DNA from: Flavobacteriaceae bacterium
Lineage (GTDB): Bacteria > Bacteroidota > Bacteroidia > Flavobacteriales > Flavobacteriaceae
Reading direction: 5' to 3'
NCBI GenBank assembly: GCA_024643385.1
Contig: JAHEMZ010000030.1
Coordinates: 1 to 32,454, forward strand
Length of the DNA: 32,454 nucleotides
Positions 1 to 7,566 of the stretch are shown piece by piece. A program made the translations under genes and the position numbers. Position 1 is the first letter of the stretch. Each line of letters begins with the position of its first letter. The notes below the pieces were generated by a model that saw nothing but the letters and a program-made list of their open reading frames with translations, was not told the DNA's origin and made no database searches.

Positions 1-408
1 ATTGGAGATGGTGGGGATTTTGCCACTTTCTCCATAGGAGCGGATCTCACCTATTTGTTTCCAATATCTGACACATTTAGCGTTGGACCTACTGCCGGAA
101 TTTCTCATTCTTTTGGTGATTCCATTGATGTTTTAGGCACAACAGTTGATTTGGATGACTGGACTTTTATTCCAGTTGCAGCGGCGGGCCGATTTGCTAT
201 TTCGGACGCTTTTAAGGTAGGGATCGACTTGGGCTATGGCGTTGGAGTTGCTCCGAATGGAAATGATGGTGGATTCTATTATGCACCTCGTCTAGGTTAT
301 GCTGTGTCTGACCTTATCGAAATAGTTGCCGCTTATCGATCTGTTAGCTTAGATAATTCTGTTAGCTGGGATATTATCTCCTTGGGACTTCAATTTGGAA
401 TTGATTAA
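1..408 (+). CDS. outer-membrane beta-barrel protein, C-terminal part (5' truncated)
   Basis: The frame is open from the first base, so the gene begins outside the window; 135 residues are visible. They alternate hydrophobic and polar residues with Gly, Tyr and Phe at turns (segments such as SIGADLTYLFPI, VGIDLGYGVGVAPN, IISLGLQFGID), the pattern of antiparallel barrel strands. The chain ends in a strand rich in aromatic and hydrophobic residues, as Bam-inserted outer-membrane proteins do. A TTG at 55 is only an internal codon. The family resembles small OmpW/OprF-like porins of flavobacteria, but the specific family and any substrate cannot be told from this fragment. A shared terminator follows directly and separates it from the convergent symporter gene. 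Confidence 0.75.
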   Translation: MGDGGDFATFSIGADLTYLFPISDTFSVGPTAGISHSFGDSIDVLGTTVDLDDWTFIPVAAAGRFAISDAFKVGIDLGYGVGVAPNGNDGGFYYAPRLGYAVSDLIEIVAAYRSVSLDNSVSWDIISLGLQFGID

Positions 409-430
409 CCAAATAAAAATTTAAAGGAAA

Positions 431-458
431 AAAAGGGGGCTTATTAGCTCCCTTTTCT
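431..458. terminator. bidirectional rho-independent terminator
   Basis: A nine-pair stem AAGGGGGCT/AGCTCCCTT (one G-T pair) with loop TATT at 433-454 has an A-run before it and TTCTATTTTT after it, so both strands read hairpin plus T-tract. It serves the barrel gene on plus and the symporter operon on minus. On the minus strand the hairpin overlaps the stop codon and last codons of the symporter gene. Confidence 0.75.
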
Positions 459-2204
459 ATTTTTCCATAGCCGGAACACAACAAATCCTGAAAGAAGTGC
501 AACTGCGTAAAGCACTACACTGCCTAATAGATTCCCGTATAAAAGATATCCTGTTCCAAATAATCCTGCATACACAAAAACGATTCCTGACAGCATACTC
601 CCTAAATCGATCGTAAAATTATCATGCGTGGTAGCAAGAAGGGCACCCTTATCATCGGCTAGTTTTTTAAATCCGCGCCAGCCCCTTCCATAAGGTGTTA
701 TCTTATTATAGAAACTTATTAATTTATGGGTGTCTGTCGGTTTTGTGAGCAAAGTCACAGTGATCCATGCTACAGTAGTGATCGCTACACCCAGTACTAA
801 TTTCTCATGGTCTGCCAGTCCGAGTTCCGTAAATTCAAAAACAAGGGCCATCACAAAGGAAACTACCATCCCGGTAATTTCACTATACGCATTTACTCGC
901 CACCAGAACCAACGAAGAATAAAAATAAGTCCGGTTCCGGCCCCGATCTGTAACAAGATATTAAAAGTGTCTAATGCACTTTCAAACTGTAAAGCTAATA
1001 GTGCTGCCAGGATCATTAAAACCACGGTAGAAGCCCTTCCTATAGCCACCAACTCTTTTTCGCTCGCCTCCGGTTTCATGAATCGTTTGTAAAAATCCAA
1101 AGAGATATACGAAGAACCCCAGTTCAAATGAGTTGAAATGGTACTCATAAAGGCAGCGATCAAAGAGGTGACCACCAATCCTAGTAATCCGGGAGGTAAG
1201 TGGGTAAGCATGGCGGAATATCCCAAGTCATGTCCTGCTGTCGCATTAGGAAATGCTGCGGAAATGTCGGATAACTGAGGATATAATACTAATGATGCCA
1301 AGGCGATCAAAATCCAAGGCCAAGGACGGATGGCATAATGAGCGATATTGAACAGAAGAGTGGCACCTATTGCATTCTTTTCATCCTTTGCGGAAAGCAT
1401 TCTTTGAGCAATATATCCGCCACCTCCGGGTTCGGCACCGGGGTACCAAACACTCCACCATTGAACCGCGATAGGAATAAGTAAAAGGGTCCAAAGGGTC
1501 GTAGAATTTGAAAAATCCGGAAGGAAGTTTAATTTATCCGTTACATTTTCGTTCGATAATAGGTTATCCAATCCACCTATTTCAGGCATGTCCACAATAT
1601 ACCATGCCGCCCAGATCGAGCCTACCATGGCAATGATAAACTGCAGGAAGTCGGTAAAAATAACTCCTCGTAATCCTCCAATAGAACTATAAATTACAGT
1701 GATCACTGAAGCATAGACTACAGATTCCCAAGGCTGGAAGTTAAAGAGAACTCCTCCAATCTTTATGGCTGCCAAACAAACCGTGGCCATGATCATTACA
1801 TTAAAGAAGACACCCAAATAGAGTGCCCTGAAACCTCTTAAAAAGGCCGCTTCTTTTCCGCTGTAGCGCAACTCATAGAACTCTAAATCGGTCAACACTT
1901 CGGAACGTCTCCATAATTTGGCATATACAAAAACCGTCAGCATACCTGTAAGCAGAAAGGCCCACCAAACCCAGTTCCCTGCAATTCCATTCTGTCGTAC
2001 AATATCAGTGACTAAATTGGGTGTATCTGCCGAAAAAGTGGTGGCAACCATAGAAATTCCTAATAACCACCACGGCATATTTTGCCCGGAGAGAAAGAAC
2101 TCCTGCGTATTTTTACCTGATTTTTTTGCGACGATGATCCCTATTGCCAAAAAGACAATAAAAAATGAAATGATCAGAACCCAATCGAAAGTGGCTAAAT
2201 GCAT
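444..2204 (-). CDS. sodium:solute symporter (SSS family)
   Basis: This is a 586-residue inner-membrane protein of the SSS/SSF (LeuT-fold) family, which couples sodium entry to uptake of a small solute. Visible signs are about 13 hydrophobic helices, the N-terminal family pattern with EFFLSGQNMPWWLLG near residue 35-50 and a polar TTFSADTP stretch after it, and the signature PGAEPGGGGYIAQRMLSAKD near residue 255-275. Length fits the family (about 500-600). The substrate cannot be assigned: SSS members carry sugars, sialic acid, proline, pantothenate or inositol. It is the last gene of an operon, starting three bases after the stop of the helix-hairpin-helix gene, so it is probably expressed with the two envelope proteins upstream. 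Confidence 0.9.
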   Translation of the reverse strand: MHLATFDWVLIISFFIVFLAIGIIVAKKSGKNTQEFFLSGQNMPWWLLGISMVATTFSADTPNLVTDIVRQNGIAGNWVWWAFLLTGMLTVFVYAKLWRRSEVLTDLEFYELRYSGKEAAFLRGFRALYLGVFFNVMIMATVCLAAIKIGGVLFNFQPWESVVYASVITVIYSSIGGLRGVIFTDFLQFIIAMVGSIWAAWYIVDMPEIGGLDNLLSNENVTDKLNFLPDFSNSTTLWTLLLIPIAVQWWSVWYPGAEPGGGGYIAQRMLSAKDEKNAIGATLLFNIAHYAIRPWPWILIALASLVLYPQLSDISAAFPNATAGHDLGYSAMLTHLPPGLLGLVVTSLIAAFMSTISTHLNWGSSYISLDFYKRFMKPEASEKELVAIGRASTVVLMILAALLALQFESALDTFNILLQIGAGTGLIFILRWFWWRVNAYSEITGMVVSFVMALVFEFTELGLADHEKLVLGVAITTVAWITVTLLTKPTDTHKLISFYNKITPYGRGWRGFKKLADDKGALLATTHDNFTIDLGSMLSGIVFVYAGLFGTGYLLYGNLLGSVVLYAVALLSGFVVFRLWKNRKGS

Positions 2205-2207
2205 AGG

Positions 2208-2810
2208 CTAGTATTTCAGTAAAGCTTCCGCTTGACCAATCCAATTATCTCGATCGATGCGGCCGGGGAAGAAATCAATAAGGTCGGTTAGTACACGAAT
2301 GTCTTCCTCTTTGAACCTACTTATTTGCTCATAATTATAGATGCCAATTTCGTTCAACCTTTGTTCGATATAAGGACCGATGCCATTGATCTTTGTTAGA
2401 TCTTCCTTGGAGTCCTTATCCGCATAACCGAAGTTTTCAAAATTGAGGGAAGGTTTATTTTTGGTGTAGCTTAAATAACTTGTACGCGCTGTTTCCGCGA
2501 TCTCTTGGGGAGATTTGGTTGGTACAGTATGCTTCGATGTCGCAATTTCTTGCGCCTTTTCCTTCTGAGTCTCTTTCACCACCTCAATAATGCGCGGTTT
2601 GATCTCAGAAAAAATAGTGTCGATATCCGAAATTTTATTTTGAGTCTTTTCGTGCTGAGCCTGTCGCTTTATTTTTCGGATCTGACTCGTATAGGATCTT
2701 TTTTGAAAGAGATAAGCCGATAGATATCCAATTAAAAATGTACTGAACATCAGCAGGATAATTCCTGAATATTCAGGCAATTGGTTTAAAAAATCGGTCA
2801 ATGATTTCAT
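2208..2810 (-). CDS. membrane-anchored helix-hairpin-helix protein
   Basis: A 200-residue protein with one N-terminal transmembrane helix (about residues 16-36, IILLMFSTFLIGYLSAYLF), then a charged, Lys/Gln/Glu-rich stretch likely to be coiled coil (40-100), then a compact C-terminal domain (135-200). That domain has LTKINGIGPYIEQRLNEIGI and a later FPGRIDRDNWIGQAEALLK, the pattern of the COG3743-type helix-hairpin-helix domain also found appended to some NADH dehydrogenase and ribosomal proteins. The family is sometimes called flap-endonuclease-like, but no nuclease residues are visible and the DNA-binding role is unproven. It sits between OmpA-like and symporter genes with three-base gaps on both sides, which implies co-translation with envelope proteins. 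Function unknown. Confidence 0.7.
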   Translation of the reverse strand: MKSLTDFLNQLPEYSGIILLMFSTFLIGYLSAYLFQKRSYTSQIRKIKRQAQHEKTQNKISDIDTIFSEIKPRIIEVVKETQKEKAQEIATSKHTVPTKSPQEIAETARTSYLSYTKNKPSLNFENFGYADKDSKEDLTKINGIGPYIEQRLNEIGIYNYEQISRFKEEDIRVLTDLIDFFPGRIDRDNWIGQAEALLKY

Positions 2811-2813
2811 TGA

Positions 2814-3788
2814 TTAATTAATGTTGTATTTAATCTCTATTCTTCGGTTTAATAAACGACCTTTTTCCGTACCATTATTTGCAATTGCTTGCGCTTCACC
2901 CTGGGAAGTAGCCTTCACGCGGTCTTTGTCCAATTTTCCTCCCGAAATAAAATACGAGCGCACTTGTCGCGCATATTTCAGTCCTACCACATAATTGTCT
3001 TGGGCATTTCCCACATTATCAGTATGACCAATAACTTCCAACGTAACGTTGCTATTATTAGCCAGAATACTTTGCGCTTCTTTGAGCACGTCTTTCAAGA
3101 CTTTATCTACAAAAATATCATTATTTACGAAATTAGGGTAAATAGTTTTTGTAGGCGGAATATCAAATGTGGGAGTTTTAAATCGTTCTTCATCTAAAGG
3201 ACTAAAAATAAAAGATATACCATTGTTAAAAATTCCTGAACTGTCAAAATTGATTTGTTTGATAGTGGCTTTTACAACCATTCTTTCCTTTACAATTCCC
3301 ATGGATGTCAGAACACTCATTACTTGCATGCCCCTGCTTTCTCCATAATTGGGTGTGCTCACATTTTCTGAGGCATCATAATAGCCGATAATTTGTAATT
3401 CTTGCTCGGGATGCTCAATAAGATAAGTGTTGATTTTATATTTGAAATCCAAAAGGGAAGAAGGAATGTTTATTTTCGAACTATTTTTTTCGATTCCAAT
3501 GCCTTCGTCAAAAAGAAATATAATATCTCCGCTTTCATTCATTGCACGGAGACCTTCTTTTACTTGACCACTTGCGTTCACTGCTTCATTAGCCTCTGCA
3601 TTTTGTACGGATTTTACTGCCTGAAGCGTATCTGATAACGAAACCGGAAGTACATCATTCGTTTCTAAATCAGACGTTGCCGCAGTATCATTCACATCAT
3701 TTCCTGCCGATTGTACATTATAAAACAGCCACAATCCAAAAAAGGACCAGATAAGGAAAATTAAAAAAGCTGCGAAAAAATTTTTCAT
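2814..3788 (-). CDS. OmpA-family envelope protein with two OmpA-like modules
   Basis: From the ATG at 3788 the product has 324 residues; an in-frame ATG at 3833 would add 15 residues ahead of the hydrophobic segment and is less likely. The N terminus (MKNFFAAFLIFLIWSFF) is a membrane anchor or uncleaved signal, followed by an Asp/Asn/Thr-rich linker. The C-terminal ~110 residues form a canonical OmpA/MotB peptidoglycan-binding domain: VIGHTDNVG, then LKYARQVRSYF, then RLLNRRIEIKY. A second, diverged copy precedes it (IIGYYDASE, then ESRGMQVMSVL). It presumably ties the inner membrane to peptidoglycan. It is first in the operon with the helix-hairpin-helix protein and symporter. Confidence 0.85.
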   Translation of the reverse strand: MKNFFAAFLIFLIWSFFGLWLFYNVQSAGNDVNDTAATSDLETNDVLPVSLSDTLQAVKSVQNAEANEAVNASGQVKEGLRAMNESGDIIFLFDEGIGIEKNSSKINIPSSLLDFKYKINTYLIEHPEQELQIIGYYDASENVSTPNYGESRGMQVMSVLTSMGIVKERMVVKATIKQINFDSSGIFNNGISFIFSPLDEERFKTPTFDIPPTKTIYPNFVNNDIFVDKVLKDVLKEAQSILANNSNVTLEVIGHTDNVGNAQDNYVVGLKYARQVRSYFISGGKLDKDRVKATSQGEAQAIANNGTEKGRLLNRRIEIKYNIN

Positions 3789-3932
3789 CCGACTTGTGAG
3801 GTTGCCATAACGTGATGTTATCCTAACAAACATACAAAATTCTCATGGCGGTAGGAGTATAGATTGGCTATAGTTATTAAACAAAATCTCCTTAAATTGT
3901 TGAAAATATTTATAAGAAAATTAAATTCCCAT

Positions 3933-4445
3933 ATGGAAGTGAATTTATTCTTGAATGACTTCAAACAAAACTGTATTTTTCGATTGGATGAAAGCCTTCG
4001 AATGGTAAATAGTTCTTTTGGTTTTATTGCCGAAACGGATGTTTGGAAAAAACCAAATTCTTCCTTAAACAGTATCGGAAATTTGATCCTACATCTCTGT
4101 GGAAATATGACACAATATGTAATTTCAGGAGTAGGAAACATTCCTGATACTCGAAACCGTAACGCGGAATTCGAAATAGAAAGCGGAATGACGAAATCTG
4201 AATTATTGGCCCAATTGGAGGCAACAGTTCAACAAGTAAAAAAGGTGCTAGAAGATAGCACGATAGAAAATCTGCTTGAAATACGAAACATTCAGGGATT
4301 TCAGTTTAGCGGAATAGGAGCGATCATTCATGCCGTAGAACATTTTTCTTATCATACCGGTCAAATCGCTTTTTGGGTGAAATACCTTAAAGCTAAAGAT
4401 TTAGGCTTTTATGGGGGAATTGATCTTACTCAAACCAATTCATAA
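3933..4445 (+). CDS. DinB-like four-helix metal-dependent protein
   Basis: I take the ATG at 3933 (MEVNLFLNDF) as start, giving 170 residues; the upstream extension from 3864 is Lys/Ile-rich and out of character. The helical pattern and the His-containing motifs LILHLCGNMTQYV (near residue 55) and HAVEHFSYHTGQIAFWVKYL (near 130-150) match the DinB/YfiT superfamily, whose three histidines bind a divalent metal. Members include bacillithiol or mycothiol transferases and many proteins of unknown role. Nothing in the neighbourhood points to a substrate. It is convergent with the 4475-4903 gene, with a terminator between. Confidence 0.8.
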   Translation: MEVNLFLNDFKQNCIFRLDESLRMVNSSFGFIAETDVWKKPNSSLNSIGNLILHLCGNMTQYVISGVGNIPDTRNRNAEFEIESGMTKSELLAQLEATVQQVKKVLEDSTIENLLEIRNIQGFQFSGIGAIIHAVEHFSYHTGQIAFWVKYLKAKDLGFYGGIDLTQTNS

Positions 4446-4480
4446 AAAAAAAGAGCCTCGAAAGGCTCTGATCTTTATTT
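4444..4480. terminator. rho-independent terminator between convergent genes
   Basis: A perfect seven-pair hairpin AGAGCCT/AGGCTCT with loop CGAA lies at 4452-4469. Nine A residues (4444-4452) precede it, giving a strong T-tract on the minus strand for the 4475-4903 gene; the plus side has only a weak T-rich tail (TCTTTATTT). Confidence 0.75.
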
Positions 4481-4903
4481 CAGCCATCCTTTTGTGATAG
4501 CCTGATTGGTGTGCCATATAAGAAAAGCGCCTATAACGACGATCATAACAGGCATCACTAAACCTCCCGGTCCATATACTTCCATGGCATCACCCACAAG
4601 ATAGTTGTGTGATAATTGCACTAAAATTCCCGCAAAGGAGATCAAAAAGGCCGGTTTTGCCCATTTCCTTTTCAATAATAGAAACAGTGAGCCTACTAAT
4701 CCTCCCCAAACGGCGAATGCAAAGGCAGCGGTTGCCCATACAGGCACACTTTCATAAAAAGATCTTTCTAGTTCAGGCAAAGCTTCAATAGCTTCGGGAG
4801 TCATTAATTCTATTCTCAGATATTCCATGGCGCCCATACCGTTCCAAAGCAGTGCGATTACCCCGATTACCCAATAAAAGGTTGTTGGTTTATTTGTTGT
4901 CAT
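4475..4903 (-). CDS. four-helix integral membrane protein of unknown function
   Basis: A 142-residue protein with four hydrophobic segments: about 9-28 (YWVIGVIALLWNGMGAMEYL), 54-76, 82-99 and 113-131. A short soluble stretch with many Glu residues lies between the first and second segments (MTPEAIEALPELERSFYES). The pattern LLWNGMGAMEYL followed by a Glu-rich loop recurs in small flavobacterial and proteobacterial membrane proteins with no assigned role. No transport or catalytic motif is visible. It is divergent from the DUF2461 gene across a 74-base spacer. Confidence 0.7.
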   Translation of the reverse strand: MTTNKPTTFYWVIGVIALLWNGMGAMEYLRIELMTPEAIEALPELERSFYESVPVWATAAFAFAVWGGLVGSLFLLLKRKWAKPAFLISFAGILVQLSHNYLVGDAMEVYGPGGLVMPVMIVVIGAFLIWHTNQAITKGWLK

Positions 4904-4977
4904 ATTCTTTTTGGTTATAGTTATTTTAGGAAATATACAAAAAATTTAACTGTATATTTAAATTCAAATTTTTGAAC

Positions 4978-5658
4978 ATGAGCGCAATCATTACAAAGTC
5001 GGTTTTTGAATTTTTACAGGAATTGAAAAAAAATAACCAACGTGATTGGATGCAGGAGCATAAAAAACAATATCTGGCCAATGAAAAAGTATTAAAAACT
5101 TTTTATACGGAAATAGAGAAAGGCCTAAACGAAACAGATCAAATTGAAAAGATTAAAGTGTTTCGTATCAACCGGGATGTTCGATTCAGCAATGATAAAA
5201 CTCCATATAATGTCCATCGGAGTGTTAGTTTCAGTCGCGCCGGAAATCACCGACGGGGAGGATATTACTTACGTCTGGAACCCGGAAACAGTGCTATGGC
5301 AGGTGGATTTTTTAACCCAAATCCGGACGATCTGCTTCGCATTCGAAAGGAATTTGAAATGGACGCCGAGCCCATTCGTCAAATCTTGGGGGATCAAGGA
5401 TTTCGAAAGGCCTTCCAAGGATTTAATCAGGAGTATGCCGTAAAAACAGCTCCGAAAGGATTTGAAAAGGATCATCCGAATATCGATCTCCTTCGGTTGA
5501 AAAGTTATTTTGTGATACACCCCTTTAGTGATGAAGAGGTAATGGATCCCAATTTTTCATCAATGGTATTGCACCATTACCGGCTGCTTCGTCCGTTCTT
5601 TGATTATATGAGTGAAGTTTTAACCACCGACCTTAATGGAGTGTCACTCCTGGACTAA
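4978..5658 (+). CDS. DUF2461 (TIGR02453-type) protein
   Basis: The ATG at 4978 gives 226 residues; an in-frame TTG two codons earlier is not needed. Family hallmarks are the N-terminal FLQELKKNNQRDWMQEHKK, the central FRINRDVRFSNDKTPYNVH (about residues 60-80) and GGYYLRLEPGNSAMAGGFF (about 90-108), all as in the DUF2461 family, whose function is unknown. The length is typical (210-230). No signal peptide or membrane helix is present, so it is probably cytosolic. Its TAA stop overlaps the TAG stop of the convergent 5655-6062 gene within the four bases CTAA. Confidence 0.85.
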   Translation: MSAIITKSVFEFLQELKKNNQRDWMQEHKKQYLANEKVLKTFYTEIEKGLNETDQIEKIKVFRINRDVRFSNDKTPYNVHRSVSFSRAGNHRRGGYYLRLEPGNSAMAGGFFNPNPDDLLRIRKEFEMDAEPIRQILGDQGFRKAFQGFNQEYAVKTAPKGFEKDHPNIDLLRLKSYFVIHPFSDEEVMDPNFSSMVLHHYRLLRPFFDYMSEVLTTDLNGVSLLD

Positions 5659-6062
5659 TAGGCATCAACATATTCCAGTAGTTGGATATTACTTTTTAGA
5701 CGTTCTTTGACGATGTCCATCATGCGTTTATTCAGCGCTGAAGAATTCTGAATATAGATCTCGTATTCGTCTAAGGTAAACTGACCAATGACCATTCCTT
5801 TAAGAGAGTTTCGGAATTTCATGTCCTTATGAATAGCATTTTCAATATAATCCAGCCGCTTATCGATCGAAAGGTCGTAGAACACATTCTTATGCTTCGC
5901 AGCATAATTTTTAAAAGCCGCGAGCAATAGATCATTCTGAAGTTTTACTACGGGTCTTAGCGTAGTATTTTGAAAAATTTCATCGGAAGACATATTAGGA
6001 AGTATTTTGGCCGACACGATGGTGGGGCGGAGTCCCAGAAGGACTTCATCTCTAGTTTCCAT
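5655..6062 (-). CDS. conserved hypothetical protein, 135 residues
   Basis: A soluble protein of 135 residues with mixed charged helices (LRPVVKLQNDLLLAAFKNYA, DYIENAIHKDMKFRNSLKG, ALNKRMMDIVKERLKSN) and no signal peptide, cysteine pair or catalytic motif. I recognise this type only as an uncharacterised protein seen in flavobacteria and do not assign a function. The ATG at 6062 is the first in-frame start and the short spacer to the divergent aldehyde dehydrogenase gene (115 bases) would hold both promoters. It shares overlapping stop codons with DUF2461. Confidence 0.65.
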   Translation of the reverse strand: METRDEVLLGLRPTIVSAKILPNMSSDEIFQNTTLRPVVKLQNDLLLAAFKNYAAKHKNVFYDLSIDKRLDYIENAIHKDMKFRNSLKGMVIGQFTLDEYEIYIQNSSALNKRMMDIVKERLKSNIQLLEYVDAY

Positions 6063-6177
6063 AGAAATACAGTTTTATTAAATGTAGGAAAATACGAAGG
6101 GTGTATCAGAAAAGTACCGATTAAGTTATGCACAATGATTTTAACAATTGCAACCGATACCTTAACTTTAAAGAAAA

Positions 6178-7539
6178 ATGTTAACCATGCGTTCCATCAA
6201 CCCATACAATGGCGAAATTATTGCTTCCTATACGAAACACTCCTCATCTCAGGTTGATCATATTATTCAGCAATGCCATGCACAATTTTTAAATTGGAAG
6301 GAAACTCCATTTGAATATCGGGCTACTTTGATCCGAAAGCTTGGGAAAGATTTGCTTGACCGGAAACTACAATACGCCGCAATCATTACGGCTGAAATGG
6401 GGAAACCTATTGTTCAGGCGATTGCCGAAATTGAAAAATGTGCTTGGTTGTGTGATTATTACGCTGAAAATGCCTTTTCTCAACTAAAAGATATTGTCGT
6501 ACAGACGGATGCTGATAAAAGTTATATCCGACACGAACCATTGGGAGTGATTTTGGCGGTCATGCCATGGAACTATCCCTTTTGGCAAGTATTTCGCTTT
6601 GCGATTCCCGCTCTGATGGCAGGAAATGTTGCCATTTTGAAGCATGCTTCGAATGTATTCAAAAGTGCGCTTACGATAGAATCAGCTTTCCAAAATGCCG
6701 GGTTACCGGATCATTGTTTTAGGTCGTTATTAGTTGGAAGTGATCGCGTTGCCAATATTATTGAGCATCCACTCGTAAAAGCGGTAACATTGACAGGAAG
6801 TGGTTCTGCAGGAGCTTCGGTTGCTTCGACCTCGGGTAGCCTGATTAAGAAAACGGTCCTGGAATTAGGCGGAAATAATGCTTTATTAGTACTACGAGAT
6901 TGTGATCTGGAAAGAACCGTAAGTACATGTATTGCAGCACGATTTCAAAATACCGGACAAAGTTGTATTGCAGGTAAACGTTTACTATTGGATGTTGCTA
7001 TTTACAATGCTTTTATGAAAAAATTATTACAAGCTGTAGCTAACTTAAAGACAGGAGATCCTATGGAAATGGAAACGTATATTGGAACTATGGCTCGCAC
7101 CGATTTAGCAGAGACCCTACATAACCAAATACAAAGATCCATAGCCCTGGGGGCCAAACTGGAAATAGGAGGGAAGCATTGTGAGGCCTATTTTGAGCCA
7201 ACGGTTGTAAGTAATGTAACCCCTGAAATGCCGCTGTTTTATGAAGAAACATTCGGCCCTGTGCTGAGTATTACTACTTTTAAGACAATCGAAGAAGCCA
7301 TTCAATTGTCTAATGATTCTAAATTTGGTTTAGGTGTCTCTATCTTTTCTAAAAATATTGAAGCCATAGAAAGCTTATTGTCAAAATTCGACGAAGGTGC
7401 TGTTTTTATCAACGAGATGGTGAAAAGCGACCCGCGCCTGCCTTTTGGTGGAATTAAAGAGAGTGGTTACGGCAGAGAACTTGGCACTCATGGCATTAAA
7501 GAATTTGTAAACATCAAGACCGTGTACATAAAAAAATAA
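6178..7539 (+). CDS. NAD(P)-dependent aldehyde dehydrogenase, succinate-semialdehyde type
   Basis: A 453-residue cytosolic enzyme that would oxidise an aldehyde, probably succinate semialdehyde, to the acid. The class hallmarks are present: MPWNYPFW (129-136), the cofactor-loop TGSGSAG (206-212), the general base Glu in ELGGNN (229-234), and the nucleophile Cys263 in NTGQSCIAGKR. ETFGPV and LPFGGIKESGYGRELG near the C terminus complete the pattern. The short N terminus, the FQNTGQSCIAGKR variant and MRSINPYNGE start resemble the GabD1/Sad subgroup. Starts at 6178 or 6187 are both possible. No GABA transaminase gene is nearby, so the metabolic context is open. Confidence 0.88.
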   Translation: MLTMRSINPYNGEIIASYTKHSSSQVDHIIQQCHAQFLNWKETPFEYRATLIRKLGKDLLDRKLQYAAIITAEMGKPIVQAIAEIEKCAWLCDYYAENAFSQLKDIVVQTDADKSYIRHEPLGVILAVMPWNYPFWQVFRFAIPALMAGNVAILKHASNVFKSALTIESAFQNAGLPDHCFRSLLVGSDRVANIIEHPLVKAVTLTGSGSAGASVASTSGSLIKKTVLELGGNNALLVLRDCDLERTVSTCIAARFQNTGQSCIAGKRLLLDVAIYNAFMKKLLQAVANLKTGDPMEMETYIGTMARTDLAETLHNQIQRSIALGAKLEIGGKHCEAYFEPTVVSNVTPEMPLFYEETFGPVLSITTFKTIEEAIQLSNDSKFGLGVSIFSKNIEAIESLLSKFDEGAVFINEMVKSDPRLPFGGIKESGYGRELGTHGIKEFVNIKTVYIKK

Positions 7540-7562
7540 CCCCGCAATGGCAGGGCTATTTT
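7531..7562. terminator. terminator between convergent genes
   Basis: The hairpin CCCCGC/GCAGGG at 7540-7555 has loop AATG and one C-A mismatch. It is flanked by AAAAAATAA on one side and CTATTTTT on the other, so it can end transcripts in both directions: the dehydrogenase gene on plus and the BNR-protein gene on minus. Confidence 0.6.
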
Positions 7563-7566
7563 TCTT

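Noticed and set aside
730..1092. 120-codon plus-strand frame over the symporter gene
   Set aside because: Antisense to a well-supported symporter; low-complexity Thr/Ile/Val content.
3818..4141. 107-codon minus-strand frame over the DinB-like gene
   Set aside because: Antisense to the DinB-like coding region and overlapping the OmpA promoter region; no family pattern.
5970..6257. 95-codon plus-strand frame across the divergent spacer
   Set aside because: Overlaps both the 5655-6062 gene and the start of the aldehyde dehydrogenase; composition is random.
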